From: Limnomonas spitsbergensis
Lineage: Eukaryota > Chlorophyta > Chlorophyceae > Chlamydomonadales
Length of the DNA stretch: 64,000 nucleotides
Reading direction: 5' to 3'
Assembly: GCA_037349105.1 (NCBI GenBank)
Contig: JAYJMM010000111.1
Span: forward strand, 1,798,001 to 1,862,000
A program made the translations under genes and the position numbers. The notes under the pieces were generated by a model, which saw nothing but the letters and a program-made list of their open reading frames with translations, was not told the origin of the DNA and searched no databases. Positions 29,101 through 41,100 of this stretch are shown here, in pieces (position 1 is the stretch's first letter; each line of letters starts with the position of its first letter).

Positions 29101-32100
29101 CCACCCCTAAATCCACCCCTAAATCCACCCCTTAATCCACCCCTAAATCCACCCCTAAATCCACCCCTTAATCCACCCCTAAATCCACCCCTACATCCAC
29201 CCCTAAATCCACCCCTAAATCCACCCCTAAATCCACCCCTTAATCCAACCCTAAATCCAACCCTAAATCCACCCCTAAATCCAACCCTAAATCCAACCCT
29301 AAATCCACCCCTAAATCCACCCCTAAATCCACCCCTAAATCCAACCCTAAATTAGCTCAACCTGCGTACCGTATCCGTCGAACCATCTACCTGTCCTCCG
29401 TCACATAATTCGCCCATGTGTTAGAAAGGGGATCTGTCCAACCGCCTTACCGTCGTTTATCAACTCCCCCATAAATATCGGTTTCCATAAAGAAAAATAG
29501 TTACGGTTTCCTTCTTACCGCGGACCCCCAAGGGGTAGGATTTCAGGTGTTGGGTAAGGACATATTTAGGGTTTGGGTTAAGGGCGGATGGGCCGCAGGC
29601 CCGTATGTAGCCCGCAGGGTGGTGTTAGGGTTCAGCGTTAAGGTGTGAGGGAGGGAGCGGCCCGAAGGTCCGCCTTCAGCGCCCCTGGATTGAGCAGCAG
29701 CAAGGACGTATCATTCACCGAGGGACTTGGGGTGTACGTGATAAGGTGTTAGGGTTTGAGGGTAAGCATCAGACGTGTGCAATTTAGGAACAGGCTCAGA
29801 GAGCCGCATGCAGCGCGTAAGGCGGCCACTGGAGCCTCATGCATTTGCACATTGACTTCAGGTGCTAAGGTCAGACATGTGCAAGTTTAGTAACTGGCCC
29901 GATGAGTTGCATGGAGCCGTAGGGTCGCCGCTAGGCCGCATGCATTTACACATTGGCTAAGGGTGTTGGGGTAGACATGTGCAGGTTTAGGAACTGGGAT
30001 GGCCCGAAGGGCAGCCGCTAGGCCGCATGTGTACCTGAGCAAATATTAAGGGTTTTAGGGTTGAGCTTTTTAGGGTTAAGGGTTTTAGGATGAAGGGGGG
30101 ACTTGGGGTTGAGGGTTTTAGGGTTGAGGGTTTTAGGGTTGAGGGTTTTAGGGTTGAGCATTTTAGGTTTGAGCATTTTAGGGTTGAGCATTTTAGGGTT
30201 TTGGGATGAGGGTTTTAGGGTTGAGGATTTTAGAGTTGAGGGTTCTAGGGTTGAGATTTTATGGTTGAGGGTTTTAGGTTTTAGGTTTCAGGGTTGAGGT
30301 TTTTAGGGTTGAGGGTACTCGAATGTTCGGGTTAAGGGTGTTAGGTGAAAGGATGTTAGGGTTCAGAGTGTTAGGGTTAAGGCTTTAGGGTCAAGGGTAT
30401 TCGGGCTTAGGGTAGGCGTGTGCAAGTTAAGAACCCTCCCGTAGGCCGCATGCCGCCAACAGGCGGCCGCCAGGCCGCATGTATACCCTAAGCAAGTCAA
30501 GGTATTCGGGAAAGGTATTTGGGAAAGGGGTGCACCCATTGAAGATGGGCTGAAGGGCCGCATGTAACCTGCAAGCAACGGCGGCCGCTTGGCCGCATGC
30601 ATACTATGAGCAACTCAAGGCGTCAGGTGTGCAAATGTAGGACGGAACCGGCCCGGACTATAGGTTACCGTAGAACCACATGGACTTCACTCAAAATTTG
30701 TTAATGATTGGCCTGAGCGGACATTGCTGCGCGCTAATAATAATTCAAAAATCGCCGCTACGTGGAGTTGAAGTCAGGCTTGAGTGTCAGTCAGATGTCT
30801 GTTGAAACTGCGCCGCGGTGTTAAATTAAATGCTTTTTTTCCTGCACGTCGATTTTTGTCGCACGTCGAAAAATTATTTACTTTTTTGCTCCGCGTCGCA
30901 AACAGATTTTACCCTTTTCTTGCTGCGCGGACCCTATGTGGTTCTCTGGTACATTTAAGGCTAGGCCGTCGTGCGGCTGCTAGGCCTCATGCATTAATTT
31001 TTCGACCTAGGTAATTAGTATTATGCTGTGAGGGTTTGGGGATTAGGGGTTAGGGTGAAGGGGGTAGGGGGTAGGGTTAAGCGTTAGACGTGTGTGCGTG
31101 CGAGTTAGATACAACCTGATGGGATGCATGTAGGTTGGCCGCTAGGCCGAATGCATTCACTGAGCAAGGGTGTAAGGGTGTTGGGGTTACGGGTTTTAGG
31201 GTTTCTGGCCAGATATTTGCGAGTTAGATCCAACCTGAAGGGATGCATGTAGGTTTGCCGCTAGGCTGCATGCATTCACTGAGCAAGGGTGTTAGGGTGT
31301 AAGGGTGTTGGGGGTACGGCCTTACGGTTATGGCCAGATGTTTGCGAGTTAGATCAGACTTATAGGGATGCATGTAGCATAGCGGTTGGCCGCTAGGCCG
31401 AATGCATTCACTGAGCAACTTGAAGTGTAAGGATGTACATTGTCTTGGGGTTTGGAGTTACGGGTTAAGGACTAGGTGTGAAAGTTTGGAAACGGCCCCA
31501 AGGGCCGCATGAAGCCCATAGGGCGGCTTCTAGGCCTCTTGGATTCTCTAAGCAGCTCCGGGAGTTAGGGTGTGAAGGTGATTCGGCTGACTCGTCATAC
31601 CCAAAGCAACTGCCACTGAGAGCAATGGAAGTGTCCAAGAACTGTCCAGACATATCTAATTTCAACTAAATGCTATCAAAACGATGCTGTTTCCTGGAAT
31701 GGTAACGCGCGGACGTGGCCTCGGCCCATGCCGCGCTGCTTCCTCAAACCTCACACCCCTGCGGCGCGTAGTTCCCCCCCTTATTTTTTTCCCCGAGACA
31801 ATGTCCGTATTCCAGTGCATGGACCTGTATGGCTGTGACAACAAATTCTTGCAAAACTTGCGGTTCATTCCGGTGGTCGCCGTCTCGCTACAGTGAATGG
31901 CGTAATGACCAGGCCATATAGAGGAGCTTCAGTATCCAGGCAGTATCCATGCTTAAAGCACAGTTGAAAGAAAGACGGACATAAATCTGCGACCTGCAGG
32001 GGCTAGAGGGTTAGGGAAACAGTGCGGCATGGGCCGCGTCCGCACCGTTACCATCACTGCTGCAATGTTATCTGATAGTGTGCAGAAGGGTTAGGGGTTC

Positions 32101-35100
32101 AGGGCTTGGCGCGACTGTGTTTGTGTAGGGACCAGCGTGAAGGTTTTAGGGGTTAGAGTTTATATTTTATTACATCTCGGCCGTCTTCGGCGGCGGTTTT
32201 CCCAATGAGCAGGCCAGATAGAGGAGGTTATGTATCCGTGAATTATCCATGGTTTATGCACTGCTGCAATGAACATGTAATCTGAGGGTGTGTCTTATTT
32301 GAGTGCATACAGATGCACGCGAGCTGATGACGGCCACTTCCACAGCGCCGTCTTCTACGCCTGGGCTGCTGCCAGTTTCTTCGGTGCCTCTGCCTTCCAT
32401 GAAGAACGAGCTCCCAATTTTAAGCGACCAGTCATCGTCCAATGCCTATTATAATATTGGGGCGCGCCGAAGCCTGCTAGGTATGGCATCATCTTCCGAC
32501 ACCGTACCTTGTGTCCCTGTATCATCAATGATGGTTTGGCTCGTGTCCTTGCCAACACATTAGTACATAATGATTATACTAAACACACTTATTGATACGT
32601 TTCAAATATTATAAAGCCCTTCAAATATTAAGTAGCAATTCACCCTAAATCTATATGTTTTAGGGCTCCCTACGTCAGTGGCTATAGCCATGCTTAGCTA
32701 AGCATGGAAACAAACTCATACATGCGGCCATGCGTGCTGTGTCCTATTTGTCCTGTCCATAAGCGTATGGTAGGGACATCCATCCAGATGCATGCATTCT
32801 GTTTCCAAACACAAGTAGCACCTAACCCAACGTCTGGTGTGAATTGTTGCGCAGGTTGTTTGCCAGATAATTCCACAAGCTGCCAAGCGTGGCGTGATGC
32901 TAGATACTGTGACCCGAAATGGAAGCTGGCTGACGGCCGATCGGTTGCCAACGAAGTGTGTCAAACCACATGCGGTTATTGCGGTAAGCTTACATGTTCG
33001 GGTTCACCGAAAAGCACATGCTTGTGCGGTGCTATATGTCGAATTTACCTTCCCGTTTGAGATTTCAGCCTTGATGAAATCCTTCGCCTTTGCCTGATAT
33101 TATCGGTGTGGATGGCCCCCAGCTGTGCTGCTGTTCCAGACAGGGGGGCGTAGTTGTATCTCTTGTTTTAAATTGAATTCCCTCCCCTGCCCCACATCCT
33201 CCCAACTTCCTTGACATGGTGCATGCGCATTTGTCTTCTTTTCAGGCGATGGTGCCTGTGTCAAATGCTGGCGTACAACAGGCTGCAAATGTGGCGATTC
33301 ATGCAATTGCATCAGTGGCGGTGAGAACAAGGGTAGCAAGGGTATCGCTCTGGGAATACAGAATAGTTCAGAAATTGCACCCCGGTACAAGGGGTACCCT
33401 TGCCTACTAGAGAAATAATGAACACAAAATATACAGGTGGGGTTTAGGGTCGAGGGTCTCAAACATTTGCAAGCAGTCCGAATGGCCACTCAGCGGTTCT
33501 ACGGGCCGCGGCTGAGAAGAAGTCAACTTATCCGTATCCTACTTGTGGTGACGGTGCGGATGTGGCTTTGGCCCTGAGCTGCGCTGTTCCCGCACACCCC
33601 TAGGGGGGCGGGTGCATAGTTATCTTATCTGATCTTGTATCCAACTGGACGAGCGGCACCAACCACCTGCCTTGTACGGCACAAAAGATCCCTGTAAAGA
33701 TATAAATAAAATAAACTATGCCCCGCAGGGGCGTGAGGGTTAAGGAATCAGCGCAGCATGGGCCTAGGCCGCGTCCGCACCGTTTCCATCATAACAAGAG
33801 AAAGCCATACAAGCTACGGTGGCTTGTAATGGCATCTGCTGTACGTAGATAGTTTTTCTGCAAATTGATGCACCCTGGGGTGTGAATTGTATGAACTACC
33901 TAGCCTACTCAAAGGGTGCGTGAGCCGGCGCCGCCCTTTACATCATCTAGTGGCTGGTATGCGCTTATGCCCTCCTCTCTTTCCCATCCCAATCGCGGAC
34001 GCGGCCTAGGCCCATGCCGCGCTGCTTCCTTAACCCTCACGCCCCTGCGGGGCGTAGTTTTCTTTCTTTCTTCCCTCCCAATGCCCGAGTAGTGCCTCCC
34101 TTTCGTGCTGTCCCATACTGTATATCTTGTACCCTCACCAAAAGAGTTTTCGTTTGTCAGAAATTATGTGTGTCACTTCAGGCCCTGTAATAAATAAACG
34201 AGACAATAATGTGCCCTGAATCCACCTGCTTGGCTGTGCGTAATATATTATGCACAGCCAAACGTATGTGGACGGGTTGATGGCTACCTATCCAATAATG
34301 CCGCAATGTTAAAACTAACACAACTGCATAATTGGATAGATTACCATTGACCCTTATAGACGTACCCGTAATGATCTAAGCAACATACATACCGTATCCA
34401 ACATGTGTGAATTTATTGAAACTTGTATAAAGTAGTTTTTCAGTTATGATAGCCCATTGCTTGGGGAGGGCTGGCATGCGTGTGAAACGTTCGTGTGGAT
34501 TGGGGCCTGCCTGTAGCATACACGCACGGGGATAAGTACCTGCTGGCGTGCCTCGCACACATCTAGATCCTTTTGTCCGAGTGGCACGATCACTGCCCCT
34601 TGAGTGGCACATCGTTACAATGCCTACCCGCACATGTTCAAATACCCTTCCCCTCGTAATAAAACGCCTTGCTTCTACACATGCTTGTCCAAGCAGCTCA
34701 TTCATTTGAGGAAATAGCAATGACATGTTGAACACCTGCCTTTTTCCATTCCCCATTATTGCCAGTGAACCCTCCATCTCCACCACCAAGACCACCCTCA
34801 CCACCAGTCCCACCGCCAACACCACCAATACCACCAACGCCGCCACTGCCACCATACCCACCACCAGCACCGCCTTTTCCACCACCGCCACAAGGTATGT
34901 CAGTCTTCCCAAAGTCTTTCACATGTTAACAAGCCGTAGCCTCAGCCCATGCCACACCGTTTCCTTAATTTTCCCGCTCCTTTGGGGTTAAGTAGGGGTT
35001 CAGGGTTTACAATAGTGCCTACGGGCGTAGTTCTCTTGAATCTCTCTTCCTCTGAACCAGGGAAGTCACAGCCGATCGGCGGCCGACCAGAATGGCAAAA

Positions 35101-38100
35101 AGAGAAATATGGCCGATCGCCCCGCTAGGGGCGACTCGGCGATGGCCGAAAGAAAAAGAAGGGGGGGTCGGCCGAAGGCAGGTCGCAACCGAAGGCTGCG
35201 GAGGGGGGGTTCGGCGGGCCGAAAGCCATATTAGGCCTCTTTGAATTCGCGCTCGGCTACCATTGGTCAATATTCAACAGCAATCGAACTATCGAAGGCA
35301 GTCCCCACGACCAGGCCCACGCTTTCCATTTCAAAAATCGGCGGTGAAGCGACCACTCCGACAGATATGTGACTCGCGCAACCATGCCGAGGGAATTTTG
35401 GAGAGCTTTCTTGACGGAAATTTTGCTTGGTTCAATAGCTTTCTTGCGATAAAACTTTGCAGCTCAACGGCCATGTGTCGACGAAGGTACGACGGGATTT
35501 GTGCGTGCCAAGACGTTTCCAACATATTCAAAATTCAGCACGCACAAAACAGCTCACGGCGTATTTGACTGTAAGCGGAGAATATCGAGATATGGAGCAA
35601 ACGAAAGCTCTTCAGCTAAGCAAACGAATCTCGATGCAGCTCATGCTGCCCGGACGACTGTGGAAAGTTTAGAGCCGTGCGTACAAGACATGCATGTTTC
35701 GGACCCATTCCAAGCGGTATACCAGCTCATCTCGATTTATCTTTCGTGGCTGGACGGATTCCACCTATTTTAGCACGGACCCTTCACATACGTATGCGAA
35801 GCGATTGTAATATCTGCCATGGAGCCGAGGTGCCATGTTGGGACATGTTGCACCCAGATTAACACCGCCGAAAAAAGTGTGCGTGGGTCTAGTCGTGGGG
35901 ACAGCCACTATAAGTGTCCTCAAGGCCGAAGAAAAAATAAGATCGACTCGGCTGAACAGTGAAAAACAAAAAATATTACGGCCGACCAAATTCGGACGGC
36001 AGTTCGGCCGGCCGGCCGGCCGGCCGACCCAACTGCCGAAGGCAGTTCGGCTTCGGCCGAGTAGAATTTGAAGGTCCGTGACTACCCTGCTCTGAACTAG
36101 GGATTGATATGCTTTAAATCAGAATCGACTTGTTAAGTCACATACCGGTATGTAACATATGTTACTTTTTGCCTTGTAGTTTAAGGAGAAGTATGTACCG
36201 TAAATCGACATAAGGTCCGCGCAGCAAAAACAAAGTAATGAAAAATTTCGTCACGCAGCAAAAAAGGTTAACAAAAACGGGCGCGCAGCGACGAAATACT
36301 AATCTAACGCCGTGAAGAGCTGGTTATTTACTGTAACGTCGTGCAACAGTAACAATCACTTTAGTTTCCGTCCGCACAGCGCTTTCTGCTCCATCTCCGC
36401 CGGTTCCTTAAGTGTTTAGCGACTCCAGAACCTATCCCTCTGGAGAAGACCACCCATATCTGTTCCTGGCCTCAGGAAACGTGTGGCTGTTGGGGCCCCG
36501 AAACGTCAGCAGTTGTCAGCACCTGACTCTGCCCCTGGGATCAAGCTTCGCTTTTGGGATTGACGTCAGGATCACTGAACGGATGTTAAATCAATCAGTC
36601 GTGCGGTAGCGCGCGGCTTTTGCTATATTTTCTGTTTTAATTTATAGCACGCACCCCCAAAATAGTTGTTTATTCACCTGACTTGTACTCCGCGCAGCGG
36701 CGATTTTTGACTTATTATTAGCGCAGAGCTATGTCCGCGCTGGCCGATAATCAAATAATGTTGAGCGAAGTCTATGTCAATCTACGATAGTAGTAGCAGT
36801 AGCAGTTATTGATAAGATGTTTCATAAGACTTCAAAGTGGTAATGGTGCGGATGTGTCTTCGGCCCCGAGCTGCGTTGTGCCCTGAACCCGCACGCCCGC
36901 CTAGGGGGGGGGCGTAATTTTCTTTCTTTCTCTCTAAGACTTCAAAACATTTTTTCCCGATCCCCCAGATCCCATCACATTCCTTCTGCTCCCAGCAGGC
37001 ATGGTAGTGCAGTAATGAACTACCAAGTTCTGTATCGGAATGAAGGGATACTGACATGTCAGTGTTTTCCGGACCTGGATGGGCCCTATCTTTTTGGATT
37101 ATTGTTTGCTAGGTGATCCTGATCGCAGCGTTTTGATGGCAGATATACATACGATGCCGAGGAATTGGGTGACAGAAAGAAAGAAAGACTACACCTCGGC
37201 CGAAGGTGTGAGACCGCTCGACCCACAGCAGTTTTTTCCTTAGTTGGATAGATAGCCCGCTCACGACATTCTGCGGGGCACTTTCAATGAAGCGCCAAAC
37301 ATTTCCCCCGTTCATGCCTGGAGCACAATATGAAATGAACATACCATGCCAAGGTCGGAGTTGGATGACAAAAATATATAGGTATTTTGCCTGACTTGCT
37401 GTTTTGGGTGATGAGAAACTAAATTGTGTCTGGCTTGCAGGTGCCAGTGCAGACCTCGTCTACATCAAGACCGCCAACACCGACACCGGCTACGTGGAGA
37501 TACGGATCCTAGGCAGCGCCGACAACTACACCACCTACCAAACAGCGAATGGCGTCGCGGTGGCTGACCCTTTGTTCAACCTCACTGGTTCCGTTCACAC
37601 CTCCTCTTACTTGGCATACCTCGTCACTAACGGGGGTGACCTGTACGTCATCAAGTACCCGGGTCTCTCAAAGAATTACGCTGAGTTGCACCCACTTTTA
37701 AAGAGCAACAACTACCAGCCGGACTCGACCCTTGTTCAGACGCTCCCCGCTGACTCACCATATTCCGCCCCGCGCGAAGTCAAGTTTGCACTTAGCAGCA
37801 CCAACGAGTTGTTCAAGTTCGTAACCGGCGGTCCGACTGGAACACAACACCCTGAGATACACGTCATCCTCCTAAGCAATGGCTTCCCAAGATATGGCTT
37901 AGAAATCGGCATCGGCCTGTCTTACACCTTCATGGCCATTTCCGATCCGTGGTACGCATCTTCCCCCTTCCAGTTCCTCCTCGCCTACAACAAGGACTTG
38001 TACCTCGTGAAGTACAAGGGAGAAAGCGGTCGGACCGAGGTGCACATCATGTCAGCCACAAGCAACTACCAGACGCGCTCCTTGGAGGCCGTCACTGCCC

Positions 38101-41100
38101 TCAACTCCTCCAACCCATACTTCACCACCTTCCACTTGGGCCCCAATGACGACTTGCATGCCGTCACTTATTACGGCACTTCAAAATCGACGGAGGTGCT
38201 CATCCTCTCGCGCGCCAACAACTTTTCGACCATTGTGTCCAAGACAGCCACTGCCTTGGTTGATCCTTCAATCAGCTACTCCAACTCGCATTTTCCCAAT
38301 GGAGATCCAACTTCGGGTAATTTCGGGACCACTCATCACGGATTACTTGCTTTGGTAATTCATAGATTCTTTCTTGCCCCCCCCCCCCCATGATTTATTA
38401 TGCCTCGCTCTCCCCTCCCCCCCCACCTCGCTCTCAATGTCCACGTGGCCGTGTACTTTGCCATGTCATAGTGCTCTTCGTGCGGAAAATGCTCATACAT
38501 CCCCAAAAGGCCGGAGAAGTGCGAGGTGGTGCTTAAAATCATAAATCAGTGCTTACTACTTGCCTTGGCTCTGTTTGGGTTAGGGGGGTGTGTCTTTTAG
38601 GTAAAATTTCCCCCGCCCTTCTCCCCACATACTCCGTCCCTTGTGACTCTTGACAATCTCAAACCTGATGGAAGTGTGACGTGATATCCTCCCTCCTGAT
38701 GGAAGTGTGACGTGATAGCCTCCCTCCTGATGAAAGTGTGGCGTTATATCTTCCCGTCTGATGAAAGTGTGGCGTGATATCCCCCCTCCTGATGAAAGTG
38801 TGACGTGATATCCCCATCATGATAAAAGTGTGACGTGATATCACCCCTCCTGATGAAAGTGTGACGTGACATCCTACATCATGATGAAAGTGTGACGTGA
38901 TATCATCCCTCCTGATGAATGTGTGACGTGACACCCCCCCCTCCTGATGAAAGTGTGACGTGATATCATCCCTCCTGATGAAAGTGTGACGTGATATCCT
39001 CCCTCCTGATGGAAGTGTGACGTTATATCCTCCCTCTCCGCCCTTCATCCTCGCAGTCGCATCCTCCCCTCCCTCATACATGGCCCTCCTTGCATGCCCT
39101 CCGGGTACTACTGGTACTACCCCTGTTTTAGCTCCGCTTGCTTGCTTGCCCTTGCCTCTTTCATATTTAATCCTTACATACCCTGTTATTTTGCTGCCCA
39201 CCTACCTAAACAAGCCTATACAATGTTATCTCCATACGTTGGCATGGATAACTGTCAAAGTGTTATACGATGATTATGATATTTTTATGGATCTTGGTTA
39301 AACAATGTACCCCACCTAACAAAATGCCTGCATAAACTCACATAATTCAATTTTACCAATTAGCAGTTGTCTCTCCCCCATGTAAATTTTATCGCAGTAT
39401 GCCCCTTCGTCTATGGCTTTACGGTGCTACCTGATGTCGACCACTTCAGCGACGACATCTCTTGCTCCTCTTGGAACGCCACACAGACTACACACACATC
39501 ATCCGTAACGGATCTTGCAAACAGCTGCAACATGATGACAGCATGTGTGGCCTTCAACATTGGCGGCTGCTTGAAGTCTGTGGCTTCTGTCAATGGCGTT
39601 CTACTTGGTGGCTGCCTCTACACAAGAGGTAGGGTATGTGTTCTACACATTATGGTGGTGTGTGTGTTGCCTTCCTTCCCCTCGCAACAGCTGCATGATA
39701 ATTGCCGAGTTTTAAAACCACACCTTGTCAGGGTTCAACCTTAAGGGTTTAGTCTCTAGAGTTTAGGGTATAGGGCTAAGTCTCTACGATTAAGAGTTTA
39801 GGGTATAGGGCTAAGTCTCTACGATTAAGCGTTTAGGGTATAGGGCTAAGTCTCTACGATTAAGAGTTAAGGGTATAGGGCTAAGTCTCTACGATTAAGA
39901 GTTTAGGGTATAGGGCTAAGTCTCTACGATTAAGAGTTTAGGGTTTAGCCCCCCCTCTATTGAGTTATTGACTGGTAAGACCATGGCTACCGAACGCCAA
40001 TTGTATTTAAATGACAAATCACTAAACACACTGCCAATTTATTGGAACTCCTTGCGGAACTTGCTTAAATGATTTCTTTTATTCTCACAGATACCCTCGT
40101 CTATTATTACAACGGGACAACTTCTCTTACCGACATGGGTGAAGCCAGCACCGACAAACTATTCACAGCCTCGTACATCTTCTACCGGACGTGTCCATCT
40201 TGCGCCCTCACCCACCAAACCATTTACTACAAGCGCATATCGCCGATTCCGCCAACTTTCTCCATGTACTCGAACACCATCGTCACTTGGTCCCAGTCCA
40301 GCAACACCTTGGGCATCGACTTCAACTTGTACTCCAGCTGGGTCGACTTGTTGTACGGAGTCCACGCTTGGACCTTCTGTGATTACGGCGTTGGCGGTGT
40401 TGGTTTCCCCCGGGGATGCGGTCCTGACAACGCGTCCGCATTTCAATGGAACTCCTTGACACGCGATGGCGGGGCACACGACTATGCCTTCCATGTCGCA
40501 ACATACACCCAATATGCGCTTGGTGAGTCACACTAAGGCACCACATAAATTACACATTTTCAAATACCAAATAACACCTTAGATACCAAATTACGCCTTG
40601 GACACCAAAACATAAAAACACCCATTGCACTTTTAATATTTAATATTGACCATCATTCGGTGGCAATGACCTTGAGGATTCTCAACCACCCACCAACGTC
40701 AACATCCAACGCTGTCTCTTCGACGTAACATATTGCAATTTTGCATCTATGTACACTGCAGATTCCTCCAGTAGATAGCCAAATACACGTACATATATTA
40801 TGGTACTTAATTGAATAGACAATACCGTAGATCCACTTTGACTCCGCTCGTAATTTAATAATTATTGGGGTGCGCGGACATGGCTGCGCGCTAATATTAA
40901 TTCCAAAATAGCCGCTGCGCAGAGCGTCAGTCAGGTGCCCAAACAATTATTTTGGGGGTGCGCGGTATGAATTAAAAACGGCACTTTTTACAAAAATTCG
41001 CGCGCTAGCGCGCGACTGTTTGATTTGACATCTGTCGAGTGATCCTTACGCCAGTCCCCGTTGCGAAGCTCGATCCTGGAGGCAGAGACGGGTGCTAACG

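Larger units (their letters stand above)
28145..31560 (+). repeat. Degenerate ~110-150 bp satellite with telomere-like spacers
   Basis: Across this intron 1 stretch one block recurs a dozen or more times: AGACGTGTGCAAGTTTAGG, then a GGCCCGAAGGGCCGCATG-like palindrome, then GGCCGCTAGGCCGCATGCAT and TCACTGAGCAA, separated by GTTAGGGTTTAGGG-like sequence. Clear blocks lie near 28160, 29770, 29870, 29950, 30410, 30540, 31090, 31210, 31340 and 31480. Confidence 0.75.

Noticed and set aside
28648..29355. A 235-codon Asn-Pro-Pro-Leu ORF
   Set aside because: A 12-bp telomere-like array within intron 1; no splice sites or start context of its own.
28655..31560. A chromosome end (telomere)
   Set aside because: The repeats are degenerate, internal to a gene, and flanked by unique exons on both sides.
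35263..35773. Short ORFs inside the hAT-like element as a transposase
   Set aside because: None contains hAT dimerisation or catalytic motifs, and they overlap in different frames.
39017..39301. A plus-strand ORF after the TGACGT array
   Set aside because: Lies in intron 5 between two phase-matched exons; composition is unlike the receptor and no splice sites fit.
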